The notes below the pieces were generated by a model. That model was not told the DNA's origin. It saw only the letters and a program-made list of their open reading frames with translations, and made no database searches. Both the position numbers and the translations under genes were made by a program. From positions 124,001-188,000 of the forward strand of contig NZ_FQWU01000003.1 in NCBI RefSeq assembly GCF_900129765.1: DNA of 64,000 bases, in the 5' to 3' direction. Shown in pieces: positions 1 through 7,617 of this stretch. Origin of the DNA: Massilia sp. CF038. GTDB taxonomy: Bacteria; Pseudomonadota; Gammaproteobacteria; Burkholderiales; Burkholderiaceae_D. The stretch's first letter is position 1, and each line of letters starts with the position of its first letter.

Positions 1-2
1 TG

Positions 3-1220
3 GCGATGTTCATGAATACCGCTATCGATCAGCAGATCGTGCGCTTCGAAGAAGAAAACAAGCGCCAGCCAACCGCGGACGAAAGCGCGAAGATTCGCGC
101 CTGGGTCCTGCAGAACGTGCGCGGCACGGTGCAGGCCGACATTCTGAAGGAAGACCAGGGGCAGAACACCTGCATCTTCTCGACCGAGTTCTCGCTCAAG
201 GTGATGGGCGACATTCAGGAATACTTCGTCCACCACCAGGTACGCAACTTCTATTCGGTGTCGATCTCGGGTTACCATATTGCCGAAGCAGGTGCGAACC
301 CGATTTCGCAGCTGGCGTTCACCCTGTCGAACGGCTTCACATTCGTGGAAGCGTATCTGGCGCGCGGCATGCACATTGACGATTTCGCGCCCAACCTGTC
401 GTTCTTCTTCAGTAACGGCATGGATCCGGAATACACGGTGCTGGGCCGGGTGGCACGCCGCCTGTGGGCCGTGGCCATGCGCGACAAGTATGGTGCCAAT
501 GACCGCAGCCAGAAGCTCAAGTACCACATCCAGACGTCGGGCCGTTCGCTGCACGCGCAGGAAATCGACTTCAACGATATCCGCACCACGCTGCAGGCGC
601 TGATCGCGATCTACGACAACTGCAACAGCCTGCACACCAACGCCTACGATGAAGCGATCACCACGCCGACGGATGAATCGGTCCGGCGCGCGCTGGCAAT
701 CCAGCTGATCATCAACCGCGAATGGGGCCTGGCCAAGAACGAAAATCCGAACCAGGGTTCGTTCATCATCGATGAACTGACCGACCTGGTGGAAGAAGCG
801 GTGCTGCAGGAGTTTGAGCGCATCGCTGAACGGGGCGGCGTGCTGGGGGCGATGGAAACCGGTTACCAGCGCGGCAAGATTCAGGAAGAGTCGATGCTGT
901 ACGAGCACCAGAAGCACGACGGCACGCTGCCGATCATTGGCGTGAACACCTTCCGCAATCCGAAAGCCAACGACACGCCACAGAAGATCGAACTGGCGCG
1001 CTCCACCGACGATGAAAAGCAGTCGCAGCTCACGCGTCTGGAAGACTTCCATCAGCGCCACGCGGCACAAGCGCCGCAAGCGCTGGCAGCGCTGCAGCAA
1101 GCCGCCATTGACAATGCCAATGTGTTTGAGAAGCTGATGGATGCGGTGCGTGTCTGCTCGCTGGGTCAGATCACCACGGCCTTGTTCGAGGTGGGTGGGC
1201 AGTACCGCCGCAATATGTAA
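3..1220 (+). CDS. icmF: Fused isobutyryl-CoA mutase IcmF, C-terminal fragment (cut by window edge)
   Basis: The frame is already open at the left edge and ends at TAA 1218-1220, so only about 405 C-terminal residues are seen. They match the catalytic TIM-barrel part of acyl-CoA mutases: the stretch [17 protein letters not shown] (about residue 86 of the visible part) is the substrate-site signature, followed by [17 protein letters not shown] and later the [16 protein letters not shown] region. IcmF is an adenosylcobalamin enzyme of roughly 1,090 residues that fuses a B12 domain, a MeaI-type GTPase chaperone and the mutase, and interconverts isobutyryl- and n-butyryl-CoA in the cytoplasm. The ending relative to the barrel fits IcmF better than methylmalonyl-CoA mutase, whose B12 domain would follow C-terminally. 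The upstream B12 and GTPase domains lie outside the window, so the fusion itself is inferred. Confidence 0.85.
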   Translation, partial: AMFMNTAIDQQIVRFEEENKRQPTADESAKIRAWVLQNVRGTVQADILKEDQGQNTCIFSTEFSLKVMGDIQEYFVHHQVRNFYSVSISGYHIAEAGANPISQLAFTLSNGFTFVEAYLARGMHIDDFAPNLSFFFSNGMDPEYTVLGRVARRLWAVAMRDKYGANDRSQKLKYHIQTSGRSLHAQEIDFNDIRTTLQALIAIYDNCNSLHTNAYDEAITTPTDESVRRALAIQLIINREWGLAKNENPNQGSFIIDELTDLVEEAVLQEFERIAERGGVLGAMETGYQRGKIQEESMLYEHQKHDGTLPIIGVNTFRNPKANDTPQKIELARSTDDEKQSQLTRLEDFHQRHAAQAPQALAALQQAAIDNANVFEKLMDAVRVCSLGQITTALFEVGGQYRRNM

Positions 1221-1234
1221 TCACCAACCACATC

Positions 1235-1310
1235 GCCCTCGCGAAGGCGGGGGCCCATACCACTTTGCCGAATTCGGTAACGTGCTATGGGTCCCCGCCT
1301 GCGCGAGGAC
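1235..1310. repeat. REP-like long inverted repeat between convergent genes
   Basis: Two arms of about 24 bases (1236-1259 and 1286-1309) are reverse complements with about three mismatches, each containing a core like GCGCAGGCGGGGACCCATA, separated by a 26-base spacer. It sits between the convergent icmF and LacI-type genes. This is the form of intergenic REP/BIME-type elements, and it could also act as a bidirectional transcription end through a strong hairpin. No T-run follows. Confidence 0.6.
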
Positions 1311-1333
1311 GATGTTATCACTGCTCTCCGTTC

Positions 1334-2344
1334 TTAATCCCGGCACGGCCCGGTACTGGCACCCTCCAGCAACACCGGCTGCCACAGCGCATGCTGGCTG
1401 GCCGGTGCCGCCCCACCCACAACCGCCGTTAGCATCTCGATCAGCTTGGCACCTGCCTGGTCAATATCGGGCAGGTCAACCGTGGTCAGCCGCGCACCGA
1501 GCAGGGAATCCTCAATCCCGCCCCACACGATCACCGACATCTCGCGCCCAATATCGATGCCCGCATCAAGCAAGGCGCGCACCGCGCCCACCGCGGACAG
1601 ATGATTGTCCACAATCACCGCGCTGGGGCGCGGACTGGTCGCCAGCAGCTGCTGCATGGCCTGGTAGCCCGAACGTCGGTCATGGGTATTGTCAACGCGG
1701 TAGTGCGGCGCGGGCGGCAGATCGGCGCGCCGCAGGCAATCGCTGAAACTGTCGCTGCGCTGGCGCGCAAAATTGAGGGTAAGCGGCGCACTGATCAGAG
1801 CGATGCGCGTGTGCCCCAGCGCCAGCAAATGCTCGCAGGCCAGACGCATGCCGGCCTCATTATCGTAATCGAACCAGGCGTAGGGAGATTTGGATTCCGT
1901 GCGTCCATGGGCGACGAAGGGAAACCCCTTTTTGGCCAGGAAAGCGATACGGTCGTCATGCACGCGCGTGCGCCCCACCACCAGCGCATCAACGCGGCGC
2001 GCCCGCACCATTTGTTCGTAGGAAGGCAGTTCGTTCTCGGCCGAGACGGGCACGATGATCAGGTTCTTGCCGCTTTTTTCCAGGGCCGAGGACATGCCGC
2101 TGACCACGTTGAGGAACATGGGATCGCCCAGGTCGCTGGAGTGCAAGGGATAGATGATGCCGAACACATTCGAGCGGCCCACGGCCAGGCCGCGTGCCAT
2201 GGGGTTGGCTTCGTACCCGACTTCGCGCGCCGCGGCCAGGACCCGCTCGCGGGTACGCGCATTCACTTCCGGATAACCGTTCAGCGCACGGCTGACGGTG
2301 GTTTTGGATACGCCGAGTGCATCGGCAAGACTCTTGAGGTTCAT
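1334..2344 (-). CDS. LacI family transcriptional regulator
   Basis: 336 residues, the usual LacI-family length. The N-terminus is a LacI helix-turn-helix plus hinge helix (VSKTTVSRALNG at about residues 13-24, hinge ANPMARGLA near 46-54). The rest is a periplasmic-binding-protein-like sensor domain with the usual GIIYPLHSSDLGDPMF start, HGRTESKSPYAWFDYDN in the middle and VIVDNHLSAVGAVRALLDAGIDIG near the C-terminus. It should act as a cytoplasmic sugar- or nucleoside-responsive repressor, but the ligand cannot be read from sequence. No sugar transport or catabolic operon is adjacent in the window, so its targets are probably remote or only itself. It ends tail-to-tail with icmF across the REP-like repeat. 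Confidence 0.9.
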   Translation of the reverse strand: MNLKSLADALGVSKTTVSRALNGYPEVNARTRERVLAAAREVGYEANPMARGLAVGRSNVFGIIYPLHSSDLGDPMFLNVVSGMSSALEKSGKNLIIVPVSAENELPSYEQMVRARRVDALVVGRTRVHDDRIAFLAKKGFPFVAHGRTESKSPYAWFDYDNEAGMRLACEHLLALGHTRIALISAPLTLNFARQRSDSFSDCLRRADLPPAPHYRVDNTHDRRSGYQAMQQLLATSPRPSAVIVDNHLSAVGAVRALLDAGIDIGREMSVIVWGGIEDSLLGARLTTVDLPDIDQAGAKLIEMLTAVVGGAAPASQHALWQPVLLEGASTGPCRD

Positions 2345-2379
2345 GGCGTCGATCTGCAGGGCGGTGAGGCGAACCTGCG

Positions 2380-2385
2380 ATTATA
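2380..2385 (-). promoter_or_regulatory. Possible -10 box for the LacI-type gene
   Basis: On the minus strand these bases read TATAAT, about 36 bases upstream of the LacI-type start codon. No convincing -35 hexamer is seen at 16-18 bases, so this is only a candidate. Confidence 0.3.
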
Positions 2386-2474
2386 GCAACGTCATTACAA
2401 CCTATGGACAAAGTGTAAAGATCCGCGGCGCAAGGCCGCGGTGGGATACCTGCAATGGGACCTGCGCGACCGGC

Positions 2475-2810
2475 TTAGTCGACGATCCATGTGTACTTGA
2501 CCTTGGCCCAGGTCGCTGCAGACTGGTCGCTCGCTGGCTTGAACTTGCAGCTGGCGCCAGCGCGGATGGAGGCACGGTCTACGCGCGGGTAGCCGCTCGA
2601 TTCGACCAGTTTGGAATCGAGGATTTTGCCATCGGCGCCAACCAGGAATGCCACCACGACATTGCCGCTGTCGCCTTCATTGAGCCAGCGGGCCGGGAAT
2701 TCAGGCTGCGTGCAATCTTTTGGGTCGACAGTGGCGGACATGGCCAGCGGCGCGGCCAGGGTCAACAACAGGGCGGAAGCGAGTGCGCTGAAATGCTTGG
2801 TGGACAACAT
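2475..2810 (-). CDS. Secreted TonB C-terminal-domain-like protein
   Basis: 112 residues. The start at 2810 is chosen over the longer frame because GGAGG lies immediately upstream (2816-2820 on the plus strand) and a signal peptide follows directly (residues 1-26, cleavage near LAMSA). The mature part has the TonB-C style pattern GNVVVAFLVGADGKI, then LVESSGYPRVD and the cysteine-containing SCKFKPA. Full TonB proteins have a membrane anchor and a proline-rich spacer, both absent here, so this is a stand-alone periplasmic TonB-C domain rather than a working energy transducer. Two cysteines could form a disulfide. The role is unknown, and no TonB-dependent receptor is adjacent. Confidence 0.75.
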   Translation of the reverse strand: MLSTKHFSALASALLLTLAAPLAMSATVDPKDCTQPEFPARWLNEGDSGNVVVAFLVGADGKILDSKLVESSGYPRVDRASIRAGASCKFKPASDQSAATWAKVKYTWIVD

Positions 2811-3088
2811 GAGAACCTCCTGAGATCGGGATAGATTCCTGGAGCGGGCGCCGGAACCAGCTGCTGAACGGCCAGCAGATGGATCCACAATACTGCGTTG
2901 CACCATTTTTTCTAAATTTATTATTCCAATGCCAGATATACCTGGAAATCATAACTAGTTGCCTTGCACCAACAAATTGCATACGCTTTTTGTATACCTG
3001 TTATGCAATCCTTTTTACGGTGCGGAATTAACGCCTGACAAGCCCTGACGCGCTAAAAGGGGTCAGCAAGCGGCCTTCCCGCACGTCC

Positions 3089-4216
3089 TCAGGGCGCCGT
3101 TGCGATTTCACCACGGCAAGAAGAATTGGATGACTCCGCCACACAATCGACCTGTTTCCACCAGTGCGTGAAGGCTTGCGGCTGCTTCAAATCCAGTGCC
3201 TGGCCCATTTCGGGCGTGGTCATCGGCACTTTTCCTGCCTCGGCCAAGGCCGCAATGCGGTCAAACGGCTCGCGCCAGGCGTGCATGCCCAGGTCGAAAG
3301 TGCCGTTGTGCACCGGCATTAGCCACTTGCCCTTGAGGTCGATGAACGCTTGCAGCGTTTCTTCTGGCTGCATGTGGACGTCGGGCCACAGCTTGTCGTA
3401 GGCACCGGTCTCGAGCATGGTGACATCGAAGGGGCCGTATTTCTCGCCAATGGCTTTGAAGCCATCGAAGTAGCCGGTGTCGCCACTGAAAAACACATTC
3501 AAGTCCTGATACTGGATCACCCAGGAAGCCCACAGGGTCGAGTTGCGGTCGCTCAGACTACGGCCCGAGAAGTGCTGGGCCGGCGTGGCAACAAACTTCA
3601 CGCCCCGCACTTCCGTCGATTCCCACCAGTCAAGCTGTTCGATTTTCGCCGCGCCAATGCCCCATTTGATGAGTCGGTCGCCGACGCCCAGCGGGGTCAG
3701 AAAACGCTCCGTCTTGGCGGCCAGCTGCAAAATGGAAGCGTGATCCAGATGGTCGTAATGGTCGTGCGACAAGATCACGGCCTTGATCGGGGGCAGGTCT
3801 TCAATGCTGATCGGGCTCTTGTGAAAACGCGCGGGGCCGGCCCATTGCACCGGCGAAGCTCGTTCAGAGAAGACAGGATCAGTCAGGAAAAACTCGTTAT
3901 GGATCTTCAGCAGCAGGGTCGAGTGGCCCAGGCGGAACAAGGTATTGTTCGGCGCTGCGACAAGTTGGGCGCGAGTGAGTACTTGCACCGGGATCGTACC
4001 AGAGGGTACCGTGTCCGGATTTTTGCCGGTGGCAAAGGTCCACATGAGCTTGAGCTGCTCGCCCATGCTCAATTCCTTCATCTGCACCGGGTTGCGGAAT
4101 TTGCCGTCGCTATATTGCGGCGACACATGGGGCTGGACACCATTGGCGGCGAGTGTGGAATAGGTCATGGTCGAAATGATCCCAAGTAAAAGGAGACTGA
4201 AAAGGAGGCGCTTCAT
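3089..4216 (-). CDS. MBL-fold metallo-hydrolase, NAPE-PLD/UlaG-like, exported
   Basis: 375 residues from the start at 4216, chosen because a signal-peptide-like segment (MKRLLFSLLLLGIISTM) begins there; a start at 4258 would run through the operator palindrome. The metal site is intact: SHDHYDHLDH at about residues 150-159 supplies HxHxDH, FSGDTGYFDG supplies the bridging Asp, and MPVHNGTFDLG supplies the last His. The upstream block LGHSTLLLKI and FLTDPVFSERASP is typical of the N-acyl-phosphatidylethanolamine phospholipase D-like branch. It probably hydrolyses a lipid or phosphodiester on the envelope side; the substrate is not known. It is divergent from the TetR gene, with two matching operators between, so it is probably that regulator's target. 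Confidence 0.85.
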   Translation of the reverse strand: MKRLLFSLLLLGIISTMTYSTLAANGVQPHVSPQYSDGKFRNPVQMKELSMGEQLKLMWTFATGKNPDTVPSGTIPVQVLTRAQLVAAPNNTLFRLGHSTLLLKIHNEFFLTDPVFSERASPVQWAGPARFHKSPISIEDLPPIKAVILSHDHYDHLDHASILQLAAKTERFLTPLGVGDRLIKWGIGAAKIEQLDWWESTEVRGVKFVATPAQHFSGRSLSDRNSTLWASWVIQYQDLNVFFSGDTGYFDGFKAIGEKYGPFDVTMLETGAYDKLWPDVHMQPEETLQAFIDLKGKWLMPVHNGTFDLGMHAWREPFDRIAALAEAGKVPMTTPEMGQALDLKQPQAFTHWWKQVDCVAESSNSSCRGEIATAP

Positions 4217-4238
4217 GGCTTGCCTGTCTAGAATGTAC

Positions 4239-4253
4239 ACTACACAGTGTAGT
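4239..4253. promoter_or_regulatory. Palindromic operator 1 in the TetR/MBL divergent region
   Basis: ACTACACAGTGTAGT is a perfect 7-1-7 palindrome. It lies 23 bases before the MBL hydrolase start and 43 bases before the TetR start. A near copy is at 4274-4288. This is the expected layout for autoregulation by the adjacent TetR protein. Confidence 0.65.
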
Positions 4254-4273
4254 TTCAATTTTTGGAAAAGTAA

Positions 4274-4288
4274 ACTACGCGGTGTAAA
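4274..4288. promoter_or_regulatory. Palindromic operator 2 in the TetR/MBL divergent region
   Basis: ACTACGCGGTGTAAA is a degenerate copy of operator 1 and ends eight bases before the TetR start codon. The centres of the two sites are 35 bases apart. Confidence 0.5.
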
Positions 4289-4296
4289 ATATCTGC

Positions 4297-4914
4297 ATGA
4301 ATGCTCCTCAACGCCTGACCGACCGCAAACGCCTTGCCATCCTCGAAGCGGCAGCTGACCAGTTCCGCCGCTTTGGTTTCGAGGCCACCAGCATGGACAA
4401 GATTGCCGCCATGGCCGGGGTGTCCAAGCGCACGGTGTACAACCATTTCCCCAGCAAGGATGAGTTGTTCGCGGAAACGCTGATGCAGTTGTTCCACAGC
4501 AGCGCGGCAGCCCTGGACCTGCCCTACCGCAAGGACGTACCGCTACGCGAGCAATTGCTGGCGATGATGCGCTTGAAAGTGGGCATGCTGGCGGACCGCA
4601 ATTTCCTGGACCTGGCGCGGGTGGCGATTGCCGAAGCGGTGGTGGCGCCCGAGCGGGCGCGTCCGATCATTGCGCGCATCAACGAGCGCGAGGAAGGCGT
4701 GACGACCTGGATCCGCGCCGCGCAGGCCGACGGCAGACTCAAGCCGGGCGATCCTCTGTTTGCCGCCACCTTGCTCCATGGTCAGGTGAAAGCCATGGCG
4801 TTCTGGCCGCAGGTGACCATGGGCGCGCCACCGCTGGCGCCTGAACTGATGGCGCCGCTGGTGGATGCGGCCGTCAGCATGTTTCTCGCTTACTTCGCGA
4901 ACGACACCGCATAA
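4297..4914 (+). CDS. TetR/AcrR family transcriptional regulator
   Basis: 205 residues. The N-terminal HTH is clear (MDKIAAMAGVSKRTVYNHF at about residues 33-51, followed by SKDEL). The C-terminal part resembles the AefR-like ligand domain of many proteobacterial TetR regulators (LARVAIAEAVVAPERARPI). It is a cytoplasmic repressor probably controlling itself and the divergent exported MBL hydrolase through the two palindromes at 4239-4288. The last 25 bases overlap the convergent Asp-box gene. Confidence 0.9.
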   Translation: MNAPQRLTDRKRLAILEAAADQFRRFGFEATSMDKIAAMAGVSKRTVYNHFPSKDELFAETLMQLFHSSAAALDLPYRKDVPLREQLLAMMRLKVGMLADRNFLDLARVAIAEAVVAPERARPIIARINEREEGVTTWIRAAQADGRLKPGDPLFAATLLHGQVKAMAFWPQVTMGAPPLAPELMAPLVDAAVSMFLAYFANDTA

Positions 4915-5981
4915 ATCGGTGGCAGCGTGGTTGACACGGTATGCCAGTGGTCGCCACCATCCTCGGTGGCCCAGAGGCCGCCGCTGGTCGACGCCATCAG
5001 CAATTGCTTGCCGTCGGGCGAAACGGCCAGGCCATGCCGATAGACCAGATCGTAACAATCCTGCTGGGGCAAGCCTTCGCGCAGGGCAGTGAAGGTCTTT
5101 CCACCATCCGTGGTACGGGTGACCGCCATGGCGCTGTCGACGGGAATGCGGCGCTGGTCGGCTTCGGCCGGGGCGAACCAGGCGGTGTTGCCGTCCTGCG
5201 GATGCACGGCCACGGCAAAGCCAAAGGTTGACACCGGCACCTGGCGCAACTCCTGCCACTGACGCCCGCCATTTTCAGAATGCCAAATGCCATTGTGATG
5301 CTGACACCACAGCCGGTCGGGCGTGCCTTCTGCGCGCACCACGCGGTGGGGATCCTGGACCGCTTCGTTTTCATTGAGCTCGGGCGGCATGTAGTCGGCC
5401 CGCATGCCGGTGGCCGACACCGTCCAGCTGGCGCCGCCATCCTCGGTGCGCCAGACCCCGCCGCAAGAGACCGCCACCAGTACATGGTCGCTATTGCGCG
5501 GGTCGACGCTGATGCTGTGAATGCCGGGCACGTCGTAGCCGCCGCCAAACCATTCGGCCCGCTGCGGCACGTCCCACAGGGCGCGCACCAGTTGCCAGGA
5601 GTCGCCCCGGTCGCTGGAACGGAACAAGCCGCCAGGCAAGGTGCCGGCCCACAGCACGCCGGGCTGGTCCGCACCGCCGGTTTCCAGCGACCAGATCAGC
5701 TTGTTTTTCCATTCGACTGAGTCGCTGCTGTCCTGCGGTTTGAGAGGATAGGCTGGTGCCGCGATTTCTGTCCAGCTGGTGCTGCCCTTGTCGCGCCGAT
5801 GCAGCTTGACGCCGAAATGGCCCAGGTTGAGCGCGGCATACAAGGTGCCATCGCGCCCGTCTTCCAGAGCGATCGAGACCGGGTCGCCCAGGAAATGGCG
5901 GGCGCCGATCTGCCAGCGGCCAGCATGGCGGTCGAGCTCGAACAAGCCCTTGCGGGTGGATAGGTATGCGCGATCGCTCAT
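4890..5981 (-). CDS. BNR/Asp-box beta-propeller protein (sialidase-like fold)
   Basis: 363 residues. The start at 5981 is set by GGAGGT ending four bases upstream. At least four good Asp-boxes of the form S/T-x-D/N-x-G-x-x-W are seen: SSDRGDSW (122-129), TEDGGASW (179-186), SENGGRQW (235-242) and TEDGGDHW (339-346), plus weaker ones (TTDGGKTF near 290-297). These mark a bladed propeller like exo-alpha-sialidases and photosynthesis-stability/glycosyl-hydrolase-type proteins. No signal peptide is visible, so it is probably cytoplasmic, and sialidase catalytic residues (Arg triad, FRIP motif) are not seen, so enzymatic activity is not supported. It directly follows a MoaD-like gene and is translationally coupled to it. 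Confidence 0.8.
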   Translation of the reverse strand: MSDRAYLSTRKGLFELDRHAGRWQIGARHFLGDPVSIALEDGRDGTLYAALNLGHFGVKLHRRDKGSTSWTEIAAPAYPLKPQDSSDSVEWKNKLIWSLETGGADQPGVLWAGTLPGGLFRSSDRGDSWQLVRALWDVPQRAEWFGGGYDVPGIHSISVDPRNSDHVLVAVSCGGVWRTEDGGASWTVSATGMRADYMPPELNENEAVQDPHRVVRAEGTPDRLWCQHHNGIWHSENGGRQWQELRQVPVSTFGFAVAVHPQDGNTAWFAPAEADQRRIPVDSAMAVTRTTDGGKTFTALREGLPQQDCYDLVYRHGLAVSPDGKQLLMASTSGGLWATEDGGDHWHTVSTTLPPIYAVSFAK

Positions 5982-5982
5982 G

Positions 5983-6252
5983 TCAACCTCCAGAAAGTGC
6001 CTGCAATATATAGACTTGGGAATCGGGCGCCAGCGCATCGGTCAAGTGCACGCGCTCGCTGGCGCGGCGTCCGTCAATGAAGATGGCGACGTTTTCGCGC
6101 AGATGGCCCTGCTCGTCCAGCACATACCCGCGCAGCACGGGGTTGAGGGCAAAGGCCGCTTCCAGGCCCGCGCGCAGATCGGCAGCGCCGGTCTCGACCT
6201 GCGGTACGGTGGTGAAGCGGGCAAGCTGCTGGGTAAAGAAAAGGCGCGCCAT
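5983..6252 (-). CDS. MoaD/ThiS family ubiquitin-like protein ending in Gly-Gly
   Basis: 89 residues with the beta-grasp pattern of MoaD/ThiS sulfur carriers (LRAGLEAAFALNPVLRGYVLD, VAIFIDGRR, then DSQVYILQALSGG). The C-terminal Gly-Gly is the residue pair adenylated and thiocarboxylated in this family. No molybdopterin or thiamine gene is adjacent; the partner is the Asp-box protein whose ATG begins one base after this stop. The two codons for the terminal glycines (GGA GGT) double as the Shine-Dalgarno of the next gene. A ThiF-like E1 candidate lies about 10 kb away (15666-16496), but any link is speculative. Confidence 0.85.
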   Translation of the reverse strand: MARLFFTQQLARFTTVPQVETGAADLRAGLEAAFALNPVLRGYVLDEQGHLRENVAIFIDGRRASERVHLTDALAPDSQVYILQALSGG

Positions 6253-6355
6253 ATGCGGTCCCGGCTTGGTAAAAGCTCAGGAATTTTATCCCGGATCGAC
6301 GTGCGTGTCGCCACCCTGGCCTAAAATGGGGCGTCCCAATCATCGAAAGAGCGCC

Positions 6356-6661
6356 ATGCCGATCAAACCGGACGAACTCGCTGCGCTGATGCTGGAAGTG
6401 GAGTTGGAAGACCCGATCGACTTTGCCGACCTGCCCTTTGGCGAAGCCGAATTGCGCCAGCTGGTTGCATCCCACCTGTGCGACATGGCAGCCGCCATGG
6501 AAAACTTCAGCACCGAGGACCGTCTCATGACACTGCTGGCCGTGTCGGCCAAGCTGGTGCTGGAAAACCTGGTGCTGCATCTGCAACTGCTGCGCCGCCA
6601 TGGCTTGCCGGTCAGCGACAGCGTCGAAGAACTGCTCAGCCGGCTGCGCAAGCCCGGCTGA
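6356..6661 (+). CDS. Small conserved-looking hypothetical protein
   Basis: 101 residues, not recognised. It is acidic at the N-terminus (MLEVELEDPIDFADLPFGEAE) and largely helical, with a leucine-rich segment (KLVLENLVLHLQLLRRHG) suggesting a coiled coil or helical bundle. There is no signal peptide or membrane segment. The start at 6356 has GAAAGAG upstream, and a TAAAAT -10-like box lies at about 6322. It is divergent from the MoaD-like gene and convergent with the degenerate MBL gene, two bases from its end. Codon use matches neighbours, so it is probably a real gene. Confidence 0.65.
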   Translation: MPIKPDELAALMLEVELEDPIDFADLPFGEAELRQLVASHLCDMAAAMENFSTEDRLMTLLAVSAKLVLENLVLHLQLLRRHGLPVSDSVEELLSRLRKPG

Positions 6662-6663
6662 AC

Positions 6664-7482
6664 TCAGATGCCCCGCTCGGCCAGGCGACCCAGCATGGCC
6701 AACAGCACCGTGCCAACCGTCTCGCAGCAAGTCTGGGCGCGGCGGCGCGCGGCAGCGGCGATATTCTGGCGCGGAGCGGCTGCAAACAGACCGCGTTCCG
6801 CGATGCGGCGCAAGTTGTCGGCGTGCCAGTGACGTTCAAGCGGGGTGGCAAAGTCACCCTTGCCCAGCAACTCGTCGAGCGGCAGGCGCGCGATGGCTGC
6901 AGCGGCTTCGCTATCGGGCAAGCGGGTGCGCAAGTCGCTGACGCGCGCGCCCAGACGGGACAAGTAGGCGCGCGCATTGCCCAGGGCCCGGTTACACACG
7001 GCGGCTGTGTGGCGCGGCACGATGCGGGTGCGGCCCTGGTCGAGCAAACGAACCAGCTTGTCGTCGGCCTGCTCGGGCGATAAGGGGCCCAGTACCGCGA
7101 TATTGCCCACAATACTGTCACCGACAAATTGCAGATCCGCGCTTGGCACGTCCACATACAAGCCGTCATCGCGTTGCTGCAGCGCCAGGGTATGGCGGCC
7201 CCATTGCAGTTGGGCGGGTGCGTGGTGCGGGTGCACCAGCTGGGCATCGGGAAACAGCGCCGCGGCGGCGGCATGCGCGCCACGTGCGTCAGTCAGGACA
7301 ATCGTGGTGACCTGCTTGCCTAGCGTGCCTTCCAGATAGTCGCGCAAATCGATGGCGTCGTACTGGCTGGCCAGCGCATCGACCAGCAACACACGCTCGC
7401 CATCGATGAACGCGGTGGCCAGGGCGGCCAGGCTGTCGCCACGAAACAGCAGGATGTCGGCACTAAGATAGTCGATGCGCAT
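6664..7482 (-). CDS. Degenerate MBL-fold protein, metal motif lost
   Basis: 272 residues. The order of elements is that of an MBL-fold protein: LSADILLFRGDSLAALATAF, then LLVDALASQ, then VTTIVLTDARGAHAAAAALFPDAQLVHPH. In active enzymes the last block carries HxHxDH; here it reads DxRxAH, so two metal-binding His and the Asp are gone and only the final His remains. Hydrolase activity is therefore unlikely unless metal binding is unusual. The C-terminal third is helical and Arg/Ala-rich. It is divergent from a LysR gene with a LysR-type site between, suggesting control by that regulator. The fold assignment is moderate and the function unknown. Confidence 0.6.
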   Translation of the reverse strand: MRIDYLSADILLFRGDSLAALATAFIDGERVLLVDALASQYDAIDLRDYLEGTLGKQVTTIVLTDARGAHAAAAALFPDAQLVHPHHAPAQLQWGRHTLALQQRDDGLYVDVPSADLQFVGDSIVGNIAVLGPLSPEQADDKLVRLLDQGRTRIVPRHTAAVCNRALGNARAYLSRLGARVSDLRTRLPDSEAAAAIARLPLDELLGKGDFATPLERHWHADNLRRIAERGLFAAAPRQNIAAAARRRAQTCCETVGTVLLAMLGRLAERGI

Positions 7483-7557
7483 GATGGGCTTTCGTGAGTG
7501 GGTATGCAGCCATCTTAGGAAGTGGCCAGTGCGCCGACAAACGAAAGCTTCTCCGCT

Positions 7558-7580
7558 TCAGATGAATGAAACTAATCTGA
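7558..7580. promoter_or_regulatory. LysR-type T-N11-A site
   Basis: TCAGAT, 11 bases, then ATCTGA forms a perfect 6-base inverted repeat with the T-N11-A spacing typical of LysR regulators. It lies in the 135-base divergent region, 38 bases before the LysR start. Confidence 0.5.
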
Positions 7581-7617
7581 TAGACTGCTTGCATTCCATT
7601 CCGACCCGACCTTTACC

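Noticed and set aside
1141-1746. A 201-codon frame across the icmF end
   Set aside because: Runs through the REP-like repeat and is antisense to the LacI gene.
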